NCBI GenBank assembly: GCA_963210315.1 | Contig: OY723269.1 | Location: 930,001 to 994,000 of the forward strand | DNA length: 64,000 bases | Direction: 5' to 3' | From: Rhynchopus euleeides | Taxonomy: Eukaryota > Euglenozoa > Diplonemea > Diplonemida > Diplonemidae | Shown here: one piece after another, positions 33,889 to 46,213 of the stretch | Position numbering within the stretch: position 1 is the first letter of the stretch | Layout of the letters: each line of letters begins with the position of its first letter | Notes under the pieces: generated by a model | Databases searched by the model: none | What the model was told of the DNA's origin: nothing | Seen by the model: the letters and a program-made list of their open reading frames with translations, nothing else | Made by a program: the position numbers and the translations under genes

Positions 33889-36800
33889 ATGATCAAAGAC
33901 GACGAGAAGCTGAACCGTGATCTCTGCAAGGTCGGGTCGCGTGTATACTACTGGGATGCTGACCATGCATGGGCAATAGGCGAGGTGGAAGAGGATGACG
34001 GAAAACACTTTGTGGTGCACGGGTCAGAGTACTCTGCGACGAAGACGGGGAAGCTCGGGACGAGCAAGGTCCCGGACGACAAGGTGTGGCCTATCCGGGA
34101 GGACGTGCTGAACGAGGATGTGGATGACTTGCTGGACCTCACTGTACTGCACGACGCCACCATACAGAGGTGCCTCTTCGTCCGATACCTCAAGGACTGC
34201 GTCTATACAAACATCGGTGCGATTGTCGTTGCGCTCAACCCGTGGAACTTCAAGATCCCCTGGTACACTGATGACAACATGGGGCGCTACCTAGCAGAGG
34301 GGGATGTGGTGAAGGGGTGCATGCCACACTCCTGGTCGCAGGCGCATAACACGTATCACGACCTGAGGCGAGATGCGGAGAATCAGACGATCCTGATCTC
34401 GGGGGAATCCGGCGCAGGCAAGACGGAGGCTGCGAAGATCGTGATGAAGTATCTCGGATGCGTGTCCTGCCTGCATGGGGAGGAACCGGCAAAGGAGAAC
34501 GCGCGGCGTGTGGCGTTCAACATCAACCAGGCATCGCCCGTGCTGGAGGGGTTCGGGAATGCGAAGACGGTGCGTAACGACAACTCCAGCAGGTTTGGGA
34601 AGTTTATGAAGGTGCAGTTTGACGAGTCCGGATCGCTAGTCGGGGCGTTCACCATCAAGTATCTTCTGGAGAAATCCCGCATCGTGACTGCCGCAAACAA
34701 CGAGCGGGTGTACCACGCCTTCTACCTGATGTCGAAGGGGCGGGATGCCGGGAAGTACGGCATCACTAACATAGAGGACAGCCATGTCAACTCCGGGAAG
34801 TGTATCGACATCCCAGGTGTTGACGATGCGGAGGACTATGACATCTGCATCAATGCCATGCGCGACTGCGGGTTTGGGTCTGAGGACATCGACGGGATCT
34901 GGCGTGTCGTGGCAGGCGTCTTCCACTGCCTCCGTGTCGAGTTTGAGGAGACCGACGGGGGCGACGCGAGCACAATCACCCCTGCGAGCATGCAGCACAC
35001 CCAGCTTGCTGCCGAGCAGTGGCTGTGCGACGCACCAGCTCTGCAGACAGAGCTGGTGCAGTCTGTCATGGAAACGCGCGATGGCCCTGTCACGGTGCAG
35101 CATAGGGTTGTGCGTGCGCTGGACACCCGTGACGCTGTGTGCAAAGCGCTGTACGACGAGGCCTTCGGGTGGGAGGTGCTCAAGATCAACGAGAACACAG
35201 ATGCTGGCGGCGGCAGCTTCATCGGCCTGCTCGACATCTTCGGGTTTGAGGACTTTGAACATAACAGCTTCGAGCAGCTGTGCATCAACCTGGCAAATGA
35301 GACCCTGCAGAACCACTACAACGCATTTATCTTCACCAAGGATATGGATGAGTGCCGCTCCGAAGGGATTGATGTGACGGAGGTGAAGTGCCCTGATAAC
35401 GGCCCCTGCCTCCAGCTGATGTGCGACAAGCTCGGTGTGTTCGGCCTGCTGGATGACGAGTCTGCTATCGGGAACGGTTCTGAGGAGAAGTTCCTCGACA
35501 ACGTCCAGGAGACCTGGTCGGCCAACCCCTTCTTCGAAGTGAAGAAGCTCTCAAAAGACTCTTTCATCATCCACCACTACGCGGCGAGCGTGACCTACAC
35601 CGTGTCGAACTGGCTCGACAAAAACAGGGACACTCTGAAGAACGGGATAAAGACACTCATCCGCACCTCGCAACACCCCCTGATTGCAAACCTCCTTCCC
35701 GCGCCCGAGCTGGACACAAAGAAGGTGACGGTGGGAGGTTTCTTCAGGGAGCAGCTCGGGCTCCTGATGGCCCTCATCAACAGCACCAACCCACACTGGA
35801 TCCGCTGCGTCAAACCACACCCCGCAAAGAAGCCCCTCATGGTACACGGCATCACCACCATGGCACAGCTGGAGTCCAGCGGTGTCCTGGGCACTGTCAA
35901 GATCCGTAAGGCAGGCTTCCCCGTCCGCCCCACGTTTGTCAAGTTTGCAGCGAGATTTAAGGTGATGGTGTCGGGGCCGTACCCCGCCATGACGTCGCCT
36001 GCTGCAGAGATGGCCGCGCTCTGCCAGAAGATCCTGGATGCAGCGGGGCTCGGCAAGCAGCGGGCGCAGGTTGGCAAGACAAGGGTCTTCCTGAAGAACG
36101 AAGCAAACCAGTTCCTCGAAGCGGAGCGGGAGAAGGCCCTGAAGGACCACGTCATCTGCATCAAGCGCTGCTGCTACTACCGCATCTCCAAGGTTGTGCA
36201 GCGCACGAAGGAGTGGGGCAAGGCGGCACGCGAGATCCAGGAAGAGGTGCGTGACTGGCTCTCCCGGACCTCTGCGGACCGCGCAGAGGCACGCCGGCAG
36301 CGGCATGAGCACCAGAGGGTGCAGGCGCAGCAGCAGCAGGACCTCATCGACGAGGAGGAGCGCTCGAGGCAGGACGTCGAGTGCGATGAGCACACAGGGT
36401 TCCTCGACATGCAGTCCGACCTGTTTGAAAACGCTCAGGCCCTGCAGATGAAGGAGGAGTCGGACAAGTTTGCGCGGGAAGACCTCCTCGAGACGACACG
36501 CGCGGAGAAGGACACGATCTACCACGACTTCTTCGCACCGCTCGCCGAATGGAAGGCGGCCCTCGTCAGCGCGCTCCTCGCCTCCCTCCTGGGGGACGAG
36601 GAGGTGGGGCGCTGGCGCATCATCGACGAGCGTGACGAGGAGTGGTCGGCACTCATCGCCACCTTCGACTACGAGCTGGGGTTCGTGCAGCTGCGCACCA
36701 TACACACAACAGAGGTGCGGCTCCGCGTGCTGCTGCTGCAGCTGGAGTCGCTGCAGCGCCAGGAGTTGCACGAGAGGCGTGCCTTCCTGGAGGTGTTCAA

Positions 36801-38158
36801 CGACTCGCTGGAGATGTCCGTCGCCCCGTGGCTGGACTCCCTGGGGGCGGTGCGGTATTGGAGCGACCACATCAAGAAGAGGCGCGAGAGGGTCCGCGAC
36901 ACCCGCACGCACATCCAGGAGATGAACCTGTTTGAGGAGCAGCGCAGCGCGACGGTGCGCCGCCCCTGCCACCGCGAGGGCCCGGAGCGTGTGGACCCGG
37001 GGAAGGTGTGGCGTGGCTGCACCGGCGTGCCGGATGGCGAGCACCTCAAGAAGTCTGTCGACCGCGCTCCCCTCGGCAGGGCGCAGCGGTCCGCCGCCAC
37101 ACCGGAGCCGCTCGACGGGTCTTCCTCCAGCCCCCACCGCGACTGCAGCCCGCTGCGCATGCGGTCAGTCACTGGGGTGATTGCGTCTCCCCCACGCAAG
37201 GGTGGCGCCAAGGGGAATAAGCTCATCGCACGCACCCCCTGTGTGCCGGACTACGCTGGGCACCAGCAGAGGCGCAGGTATGGCAAGTTCTGTTTTGGGA
37301 ACAGGTTGAGTTTGGGGTTAATAGACCATCCCCTACAGTGTGCTCAAGCGTGCTCAAAAGGGTGGGGTTGTCGTGCTGCTGCATCGTTTGGAGGAAGCCG
37401 TCGTGGCCCCACCGCGCCACCGCCACAGGGAAGAGGAAGGGCTTGCCGTTAGGCTCGGGAACATCGGCAGCTACACAACACCGCAGTTTCTCACGATGCG
37501 GAAGACTGTGATCCAGAAGTTCCTGGAGCTGAAGGAGGCAGGGGAGTACCCCTTTGACGGGCAGTACACATATGACAACAGCATCACCAACCTGCGCACG
37601 CTGCGCCTGGCGCAGGACGAGCTGCACGACGTGCGTGCAGCGCTGTGCGACAAGCTTGCGAAGCAGCTCAGCTCCAAGACCTCCTTCGCCAAGCGCAGCG
37701 GGGTGCTGGAGCAGTGCCGGGTGACAGGGAAGTGGAACGCCTTCGAGGTCTCCCGCTGGACCTACTCCGAGTTCCAGGACGACCCTGCCAAGTGGCGTGC
37801 CCTCAAGACGGAGGTAGACCGCGTGGCCTACTGCATCCTCAACTACAAGAAGGCGATGCTGCGTGTCCTGGCCAACGCCACAAGCATAGGCCACACCGTG
37901 CTGGCAGACTGCACCGAACAGACTGCCTTCTCCGAAGTCTCCTCTGTATATGAGTACTGGGCACGCTCGCATGCCCAGGGGCTTGTCTCGACGAACGCCT
38001 CGCCTGCCATACGGTTCACAGCAGTTTGCAAGCACTACGGTGGGACGCAGCGCGAAGGCGTGCACATCCCGCCAGTGCACCCCTCACCTGGGCCGGGGAT
38101 GTCGATGCCGAAGACGCCCAAGCAGCACCTCGAAGCAACGTCGCCTCAGCGCATATAG
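33889..38158 (+). CDS. divergent myosin heavy chain, two exons
   Basis: An actin-based motor of 1,358 residues from exons 33889-37277 and 37471-38158 (GTATGG donor, CGGCAG acceptor; the phase closes only with this acceptor). An SH3-like start (VGSRVYYWD) is followed by the motor domain: P-loop GESGAGKTE (172-180), switch I NDNSSRFGK (230-238), switch II DIFGFED (449-455), actin-binding NPHWIRCVKPH, and the SGVLGTVKIRKAGFPVR converter region. The motor ends near FLKNEANQFLEAE (about 745). A neck of charged helix, at most a weak IQ-like site, then coiled-coil stretches and a basic Ser/Pro region follow. The C-terminal globular ~230 residues are not recognised. The tail has no MyTH4, FERM or PX motif that I can see, so the class is unassigned. 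Confidence 0.93.
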
Positions 38159-39550
38159 AGTTGGTTTGAAGGCAGGCTGTGCGGAGGCCAGGGTTCTTTG
38201 CGTAAACAGCAGGTGCAGTTGGTGCGCTCTGCTGCTGGCCTACTGCTCACGCGTGTGATGTGTGGTGAGGTGGAGGAAGAGAGGTGCAGAGGAGACATGC
38301 TCTGCATCCATCGGGCAGGATTTGCCTGCATTGCACAGGCAAAAGCTCCCAAACAGCAGGCCTTGTCCCCGTGTTCTGTTCGCATTATATGGCGCCGCTG
38401 TGGCGCCTGTTCCGCTTGCCACACCCCTCACACACAACGCCGGGGTCAGCAGTCTGCCACAAAAATGGCCAGACCCTATCGAGCCAGGTTTGGCAAGGCC
38501 CCTGTGATCTCCTGTCTAGCAGGTGTAGAGACGTGTTGAGGTTTCTGTGTGCCGTTCAGCCGGTTTCCAGTCGGACATCCAGGCAATAATCTCAGCCGGA
38601 TGATGGCAGGCGAAGCGAAGAAATGTAGTCAGATGTCCGGACAAATTTCGGTCGGCCGACCTCTAGACGGAACATCATGCATCCATGTCTTGCCTCCCCC
38701 CCCACCCCCTCCTCTTTGTTTAACCTTTGATGCACCACGGCATCGCATCACACACCGGCACGCTGTTATATTTGTGCATTGCGGCACGCCGCTCTCTCAG
38801 TCTGGGCAGGCTCTCGTTCCCGGCAGCAGCCGGCTTTCCCCCGTTCCATAGCGAAGCCCCACCATCGCACTCGCATTGTATTTTTGTATTGTACTCACTG
38901 GGGGTGAGGGGGGTGGGGGGTGGGTGGAATAGTGTGCTGGAGCCAGCAGAGGCAGATAGTGTGGTATTTTGGCATGGGGTGGGGTGGTGGTGTTACGGGA
39001 TTCCCTTTGCCATGCGGTGCGGCACAGGAGGGCAAGGTGCTCTGTGTGTGTTAGGGGGTGTGTGCGAAAGAGAAAGAGAGTGAGAAGGAGAAGCCAATAA
39101 AGCAAACAAACTTTGACACGGCGGTTTATTGTCACGCGCGACGAAGGGCATTTTCGGAGGAAAATAGAGCAACACGGCAAGAACAACTGCCCGGGGCAGC
39201 AGCGAATCCCCCCACGATTTCTGTAACACTGGACGCCCGCCCCGCAGCCAAAAGGGCAAGGCAATCTGCCCCATTATCTTTGGGAGAGACACAGCTGGAT
39301 CGATCGATCGATCGATCATCCTACTGGCTGTGCCTGTGTGATACCCCCCCTCCCCCCACTCCCACCCCCCTTCCCCATGTCGGCCGCTCCCGATAAGGGG
39401 GTTGCCTCACAGAGAGACGGCAGACGAATGCTCCTGCAGCATTGCAATTATATACCCTGTTCTTGGTGCGATCTGCACTGGAGACACACATACACACACA
39501 CCGCTATCGCAGGCTGGGACACGGCACCGCACACCCAGAGACATTCTACA
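38159..39550. other. intergenic, myosin to lipoxygenase
   Basis: No supported gene. A (GATC)n run lies at ~39299-39318. A candidate acceptor, CTATCGCAG, ends at 39512, 38 bases before the lipoxygenase start. Confidence 0.5.
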
Positions 39551-41455
39551 ATGCCCGCCGCCAAGAGGTCGCGCACCGCAGGGGGGTCGGCTGTGACGAA
39601 GTCCAGCTCGATGCGCACCGTGCGGGGTGTCCTGATGTTCGAGGAGCCACGCGCGAAGCCGCTGCACCACATTGCCGTGGAGCTCAGCCTCGTCGGGGAG
39701 GGCGCGAAGTGGTCCACCGAGACCGACATGAACGGGGCCTTCTGCATCTCCTACGACCCCAAGGGCAGGTCCCCGGACCTGCAGCTGCGCGTCACCCAGA
39801 CGGAGGTGCGCTACAAGGGGGACGTGCTGGTGCCCGTCTCTGTGGACCTGGCGAACGCCGATATTGAGGTCGCACGGGATGTCACCGATGATGACTACGA
39901 TTTCGGCACTCTGTACCTGCCCTACTGGCAGCGGGCAGACCGCACCAAGGGCTTCACCCCCAGGACCCTTGTGGACGACCAGCACGAGATCCCGCAGAAG
40001 CAGCGCACCGGACACACCGTCCAGGCTGTCGCAGTCGGGGTGTACTCCGCCCTCGACTTCAACCCCTTCAACTCCATCATCTCCATCAGGACCCCCACGG
40101 AGAACAAGACCATCAGGATGCGCGAGAACAGGAGGTCCATCAAGCCTGAGAGCGACGACTACCATGTGGAGATGGCGCTCAACGGTTTCAACCCCCGCCT
40201 GCTGCGCCAGAAGAAGGGCACCAACCTGTATTACATGGACTTCTCGTATGAGTCGCTGGGGTTGGATGGCATGCACTTCGCGCCGGACACGACTGCCTAC
40301 TTCGCGCTGAACACCAACACCGGGAAGCTGAAGCTGACGGAGATCGAGCTGCGCAGGAGGTGTGGGGACTTCCAGTCCAGCCCCTACTCGGAGTACGCCC
40401 CCACCCCCGAGAAGTACAGCCCCAACATGCCCGGGGCTGACGGGAGGGAGAAGTGGGAGCGCGCGAAGCACATCTGGCGCTGCAACTACTTCTTCTTCGG
40501 GGAGGTGGCGACCCACCTGACGGAGACCCATCTGAACATGGAGCAGTACATCCTGACGATGCAGCGCAACGTGCGGAAGAACCCCATCGCAGCGCTGCTG
40601 TCGCCCCACTTCTACGGGACGGTGGCCATCAACCACAGGGCAGACAACGTGCTGACTGGCGGCAAGGGCCTGGTGGTCTCCTCCTCCGCCGTCACGCCCT
40701 TCTCGGTTGCCGACGCGGTGCACTTCCACTTCCGCACCCTCAACTGGCACGGCTGGACCCCGCGTGAGGCGATCTGCATCTCTCACAAGTTCGCACACCT
40801 GCAGAACCTGTTCTGGAAGGTCGTGTCTGACTACGTCGACTTCTACTTCGCTGACGCGAACAACGCAGCAGCAATCGCTGCCAACTGGGATGAGATCAAG
40901 CTGATGAGCGACGAGCTTGTCGACAACTCCGTCAGCTACGACGAGACGGTGGATGCTGACGAGGCGGAGTGGAGCTGCCGCAACGAGGTGAACAAGAAGG
41001 ACAGCCCCCACCCCACGGTGCGCGGGAGGCGCACCGCCGTGTCGCGCGTGACGGAGGTGCGCAGCCTGAAGGAGCTGTCGCCGGCAGACAGGAAGCGGGA
41101 CATCGGCAACCTGAAGCAGCTGTGCCGCTACCTCATCTTCCACTCCACTTTCCGCCACAGCTACGTCAACGACAGGCAGTTCGACCTGGGTGGTGACCCG
41201 GACTTCGCCACGCTGGGTCTGGAGACGGACCTGACGGACCTCAAGAACGACCCCCTCCAGGCCAACTCGGAGAAGGTGAAGAACGACCACCGCAAGACGA
41301 CCCACACCCTGGTGAACGTGAAGTACGGCTACCTGATGAAGGATGAGGACAGGAACATCCACCCGAAGCTGAAGGAGCTGCTGGAGAACAGCGCCGAGAA
41401 GTTCACTGCTCTGGGGCAGGACATTCATGACATCAGGTCATGCATCAACATCTAG
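39551..41455 (+). CDS. lipoxygenase family dioxygenase
   Basis: A single-exon protein of 634 residues expected to add O2 to polyunsaturated fatty acids. All iron ligands are present: His322 and His327 (HLTETH), His536 and Asn540 (HSYVN) and the C-terminal Ile634. Surrounding blocks fit the family: WERAKHIWRCNYFFFGEVATH, then RKNPIAALLSPHFYGTVAIN (about 342-361), and LENSAEKFTALGQDI near the end. The spacing from His327 to His536 is longer, and from Asn540 to the end shorter, than in plant and animal enzymes. The N-terminal ~120 residues do not look like a PLAT domain. The pattern VRGVLMF...PLHHIAVELSL...TETDMNGAFCISY resembles a transthyretin/carboxypeptidase-regulatory-like sandwich. The start MPAAKRSRT at 39551 is preferred over in-frame upstream ATGs in low-complexity DNA. 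Substrate and localisation are unknown. Confidence 0.9.
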   Translation: MPAAKRSRTAGGSAVTKSSSMRTVRGVLMFEEPRAKPLHHIAVELSLVGEGAKWSTETDMNGAFCISYDPKGRSPDLQLRVTQTEVRYKGDVLVPVSVDLANADIEVARDVTDDDYDFGTLYLPYWQRADRTKGFTPRTLVDDQHEIPQKQRTGHTVQAVAVGVYSALDFNPFNSIISIRTPTENKTIRMRENRRSIKPESDDYHVEMALNGFNPRLLRQKKGTNLYYMDFSYESLGLDGMHFAPDTTAYFALNTNTGKLKLTEIELRRRCGDFQSSPYSEYAPTPEKYSPNMPGADGREKWERAKHIWRCNYFFFGEVATHLTETHLNMEQYILTMQRNVRKNPIAALLSPHFYGTVAINHRADNVLTGGKGLVVSSSAVTPFSVADAVHFHFRTLNWHGWTPREAICISHKFAHLQNLFWKVVSDYVDFYFADANNAAAIAANWDEIKLMSDELVDNSVSYDETVDADEAEWSCRNEVNKKDSPHPTVRGRRTAVSRVTEVRSLKELSPADRKRDIGNLKQLCRYLIFHSTFRHSYVNDRQFDLGGDPDFATLGLETDLTDLKNDPLQANSEKVKNDHRKTTHTLVNVKYGYLMKDEDRNIHPKLKELLENSAEKFTALGQDIHDIRSCINI

Positions 41456-43396
41456 GTTGACGGAAGGAGGGGGCGAGGTGGGAGAAGACTATGCAGATCG
41501 GAACGACATTCATGATTGCAGGTTCTATTTTATAGAATCAGTCCCCCCCCCCCCCCCCCCGATTCTACATTCTACTCTTTACCCCCCCCCCTCCCGACGC
41601 ACATACACACCCTTGCCGTACGGCAACCCCGCGCTGTGTGACAGCAGTTCATTACCCAACCCCGCAAACCCCCGTATCCTCTACACCGCTCGATTCCCCC
41701 ATTTTATTTGTATTCCTGCCGAGCAGAATAGGTGCCAATGACCTGGCGGTATTCTTGCAAAGGCCAAACGCAACCTTTCCCCATAATTTTTTTCAGCCCG
41801 AATAATACCAAGGATCAGCTGGCATGTGTGTCCGCCGGAGTTGCATTGCATTCGTATGGGTACTACAGTGCGCTGCGAGCGAATATTTCTGGGGGGAGGG
41901 GGGTCGCCCCAGTCGTGTCACACAAACGAACCTTCACGGGAAATCCAGGTTATTTTTCACCCTCAACAAAACGTGGTTCTCTGGGGGAAAAACACAAGAA
42001 CCAAACGTGCCAGCGTTATAGAAGAGAGAACGCACCGCCACACCTGGCGTGACGGTGTATGCGCAGGGGCATTGGATGTGTTCACACCACATCCACATGC
42101 CCACCCCAGACCCCCTCCCTTCTCCCTTCCCCCCTACCTTCCTTATCCGAGTGCGGGGATGCGATCTCTAGGAAGGGACGTTGTTCCAAAAATAATATCG
42201 AATGCACGATGTCTGCCTTGGGTGAGATGTGCCCTTTTTTTTTGTCCCACACAACAATAATCCGAAACTAAACCTGTTGGCCACCTGCTCCCGTCGCCAC
42301 ACCATCGGATGTCTGCACCTGGGTGTTGCGCGTGATCCTGTGTTTTTTTTTCTCTCTCTCCCGCCTTTTATTTTGAATTGCTCGCATTTGCACGCCTCGA
42401 CTCCCCCATTTTTCACCTGCTTCCCTGCTTCCCTGTGCCCATGGACTGATGACTTCTTCACCCGAGACTTGTGCGGGGTTCGTCGGTTTAGGTGTATAGA
42501 AGCCTTCTGCCGAGTCTGGGGTTATGTGGGTGTGGGAGAAGAACGTTAATGTGTGAGGGCAGCCTCCGCGTGTAGCTCCCCATGACACGCGCTCTTCTGT
42601 GGTTCCCATGGCACAAAGCAAGACTCTCTTCGCAACGCTTCGGTATTGAGGGAGAGGGTGTACATTTGTCATGGGTGTAATCACACTTAAGACACAGCTG
42701 AGAGAGAGAGAGAGAGAAGAGGTTTTTCACGCAAACACACACGCGCCCCATCCGGAAAGCCTCTGCGATGCCGCAGCGAGCGTACCCATGTTCCCCCGTT
42801 CCCTCCCCGGCCCATGTTTCTTCTGGGCGAGCCCTTCCAACTCTTGTGCTTCTTCCATTGACACCCCTGTGCCCGAGCCGCTCCAAAATGAGGTAGTTCG
42901 TGTGGCGCAGATCGCAAAAAAAAATACATAGGGAAAAAACTACCAAACAGCAACAACAATAACGACAATAACTACAACCCGCAACCCACCCCCCCCAATA
43001 ACACCGATACGCAAAACCACCAAATGCCAATCACAATATTACTGTCTGGAGTCGCTGATGTCTTCCAGGCTGTTGATGCTGATTGCTGTAAACCTAACAT
43101 AACACACAGTACATTACCGTACGACCCCCCGGGCAGAACCTTTCGGGGCGCCAAACCCCAGAAAAATATACTTTGACTGAGAGTGCAGCTGAGGGTGCAG
43201 GATATCCTGTTAAGGGCAACCCCGCACGATGGTGGGTTGACATTCACACAACACTGGAGAGGTGTTGCCAAGAAGAAGCCAAACGAAGAGCAAGCCTAAG
43301 CCAGCTTATTTCGGACCTGCCCCCCCTTTTCCCCCCCGCATTGCGTGTTCCATTTCGCTGAGCATGTGTGCACTGCACCCCGCCCCCCCCCCCCCC
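41456..43396. other. intergenic, no gene seen
   Basis: Open frames are short and lack consistent composition. C runs at ~41540-41590 and ordinary unique sequence elsewhere. No structured repeat stands out before the foldback element. Confidence 0.45.
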
Positions 43397-44551
43397 TAGG
43401 GGGGGTCAAATGCCACCCTTTTACGTGGACAAACACGATTTTTCAAAAAACCGGCGCAGAGGCCCCAAAGCCCCCGTAAACCCTCCAAACCCCCCCAGAT
43501 CGGTCCGGAAACCCATCGAACCCCACTTTTCCACCATTCCGGGCACCTCAGGTGCCCGAATTGGGGTACCTAAATTTTGTGCCACCGTTTGGTACCGGAC
43601 AGTGCCACTGTGTGGGAGGTTGGAAAAGAAAATGCCCCAACACACCACATCTGAGGGTTGCAATGCATGTTGCTTGCCAACCACGTCATCCGGTGGGTGT
43701 CAGGCGCTATGTAGGTGGCATTAGCCAGGTCTTCGATGTGTTCTGGCTTGTATATGTACCTCCCTGCCACCATGCACCGGGAGGCTGCCTGTAGGTACGG
43801 AACAAGTCCAGATGGTCGTGTGATTCCTGTGCAGCAGTGCTCCACAACCGGGATGTGTTGACAACGACTGTTGCAACACGAGCTGTACATTCCGGGAACA
43901 CACGAAGTGCGCTGTCGTGGTACCCATTGTGCCAGAATTGGTACTTGCTGCGGTCTACTTTGCCTGGCCCAAGAGCACTGGTACTGAACAGTGCAATATG
44001 CGTGGCGAGGTGAATGCAACGGAAGCGCGCAAAGTCAATACAGCTCTCGGATGGCGGGTGGTGGTGTCACTAGTGTGTGACGTTCACTCGAGGATACAAC
44101 GCATCACAATGAATCAGCAACCGTGGACCGAGTACAATACGCTCTCTGTGGCTGGTGTGGGGGACAAAGGCAGTGCCTGTGCCGCAGGCAGGGAGGTACA
44201 TATACAAGCCAGAACACATCGAAGACCTGGCTGATGCCACCTACATAGCGCCTGACACCCACCGGATGACGTGGTTGGCAAGCAACATGCATTGCAACCC
44301 TCAGATGTGGTGTGTTGGGGCATTTTCTTTTCCAACCTCCCACACAGTGGCACTGTACGGTACCAAACGGTGGCACAAAATTTAGGTACCCCAATTCGGG
44401 CACCTGAGGTGCCCGGAATGGTGGAAAAGTGGGGTTCGATGGGTTTCCGGACCGATCTGGGGGGGTTTGGAGGGTTTACGGGGGCTTTGGGGCCTCTGCG
44501 CCGGTTTTTTGAAAAATCGTGTTTGTCACCCCCATTTGACCCCCCCTACCC
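43397..44551. repeat. foldback element with ~370-bp inverted arms
   Basis: The left arm 43397-43768 and the right arm 44187-44551 are near-perfect reverse complements (for example, one short insertion near 43415 and a few substitutions). A 418-base unique spacer separates them. Each arm contains the small palindrome GGGCACCTCAGGTGCCC. The spacer has a + frame (43917-44234) of no recognised family that runs into the right arm. It behaves like a foldback/TIR element with a minimal core. Confidence 0.85.
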
Positions 44552-44564
44552 CCCCCCCCCCCCC

Positions 44565-44702
44565 CAGACAACTGCTACACACCCTCCCGTTGTGCATTGA
44601 TCTGCCTTGTACAACATATCTGGTGTAGTGACTACAAAAAAGACTAACATTGCGAGAAGGTGCTGGGTGATTTACTTTTCCATTCCCTCTCGACGATCAA
44701 AC
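44565..44702 (+). repeat. dispersed repeat R1 copy
   Basis: GACAACTGCTACACACCC, the TTGT...TTGTACAAC region, TCTGGTGTAGTGACTAC, GGTGCTGGGTGATTTAC and CTCGACGATCAAACC, then a C run. It directly adjoins the foldback element. Confidence 0.8.
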
Positions 44703-44939
44703 CCCCCCCCCCCCCCACGCCCCCTGCCACATTTGCCCTTCCCCCTCCCCCCCCCCCATTCATTCATACACGGAACCAAATCTGCAACGTTTATAACACA
44801 TCCCTTCCCCCGCCTTACACCCCCCCCCCCCCGTCCCCACCGCCACCCCAACCCACGAACGGAGCCCTGGTTAATGCAGAGGATGTTCCCTCATTGGAGG
44901 CCTTTTCGCTTGTGCGCTGAATTTGGCGCACAGCAGAAA

Positions 44940-45285
44940 ACAACATTGCGATAAGGTGCTGGGAGACTTGCTTTTGCTTTCACTCTCGACAATCAAATCC
45001 CCCCCCCCCTCCCCCCTGCCAGTGCCAACAACGATACAGGGGCACAAAGTATATGGTGTCAAGGAGAGACTACGTATTACGTACAGACACCTGGTTGTGT
45101 TTTAGTGATACTGTATTGCGGTCCAACCACCAAGCCACTGACAGACAACTGCTACACACCCTCCCGTTGTACATTGATCTGCCTTGTACAACATATCTGG
45201 TGTAGTGACTACAAAAAGGACTAACATTGCGAGAAGGTGCTGGGAGATTCACTTTTCCATTCCCTCTCGACGATCAAATCCCCCC
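44940..45285 (+). repeat. dispersed repeat R1, partial plus full copy
   Basis: A partial copy at 44940-44995 (GGTGCTGGGAGACTTGC, CTCTCGACAATCAAATC) and a longer copy at about 45088-45285. The longer copy includes an extra upstream part, GTGTTTTAGTGATACTG and GCGGTCCAACCACC, shared only with 61711-61905. Confidence 0.75.
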
Positions 45286-45838
45286 TGCCAGTGCCAAAGA
45301 GATGGTGAAGAGAATGGCTGGTGCTCTTGTTGTCTTTTGTTTGACCCCCCCCCCCCCCAACCCAAACCCAACCCGCCCCACCCCCGACCCCAACCCGTCC
45401 TGGGGTGCGGTGCCGCTGCACACACCTGACGAGGAACCAGCCGCTGAAGAGAGCGTTGGTGGGAGGTGCAGCAGGGCAGTGCAAAACCAAATGCAGGGAG
45501 GGTTGTTGCCACACACAAGGGCTTGGCCAGACACCCCCTCACACCCCACGCCCCTCCCCCACTATTGTAGCGTGTCAGTCTATGCCGTGTCTGCTGGGCA
45601 TGGGATGCGTCGTGTGTCCGGTAAGGGTTGTCCACCTGTCTGTGGGGTTTCGTTTGCAGGTGGTGTTCTGTGCATGGTCCCCATCATTGTAGCCTTGGGA
45701 GAGAGCCTGGGGGGGTAGAGCGCTGGGTATGGTGCGTCACACCCATCATCACGCATGGTTCCCTGCAGGTTGTTTCTGCCCAGCCCTTTCTTTTGAAAGT
45801 TCAGCCCCCGCCCCCGCCTCCGCCAAACACCACCAACA
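45286..45838. other. intergenic leader region
   Basis: No supported gene. A pyrimidine-AG, TTCCCTGCAG, ends at 45768 and could be the acceptor for the next gene; a second CAG is at about 45780. Confidence 0.45.
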
Positions 45839-46213
45839 ATGTCTGTGCACATCCCCGGGTCGCTGCTCACCAGCCCGACGACGAGCTATGACGTGACGCT
45901 GGGCAACCACGCGACGAACTTCTCAGCTGCCAACGCACAGCTTGCGGGGATCGAGCAGGGCATGGCTGAGGCGGCGACGGCGGACAGGATCATGTATGAG
46001 GGGTGTGTCGCCCGCACCGCAGAGGCGGCCGCGATTGCGAAGAACGCGCACGCGAATGCGAACACCCGCATGCTGCACGCGACATCCATCGCAGACACCA
46101 GCAACTACCGCACGCTGTTCAGCCCCTCCTCTGCCTACGGCCCGGCCGGGCCCTTCGGTGCCACCGCACCCATCACCACACCCTACGTGCAGGGCTACCT
46201 CCACCAGCGCTGA
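45839..46213 (+). CDS. small Ala-rich protein, unknown
   Basis: A protein of 124 residues. The middle (about 30-90) is a continuous Ala/Glu/Asn-rich helix including AEAATADRI and TAEAAAIAKNAHANAN. A Pro/Gly/Tyr-rich C-terminus ends PYVQGYLHQR. There is no signal, membrane segment or known motif. The frame has the G+C-rich third positions of neighbouring genes, an acceptor-like AG upstream at 45768, and the same direction. The start MSVHIPGS follows ACCAACA, a favourable context. Function not inferred. Confidence 0.65.
   Translation: MSVHIPGSLLTSPTTSYDVTLGNHATNFSAANAQLAGIEQGMAEAATADRIMYEGCVARTAEAAAIAKNAHANANTRMLHATSIADTSNYRTLFSPSSAYGPAGPFGATAPITTPYVQGYLHQR

Noticed and set aside
35551..37137. 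528-codon minus-strand frame opposite myosin
   Set aside because: Shadow of the myosin coding strand; no recognisable content.
39407..41428. 673-codon minus-strand frame opposite the lipoxygenase
   Set aside because: Shadow; the + strand carries all iron ligands and family blocks.
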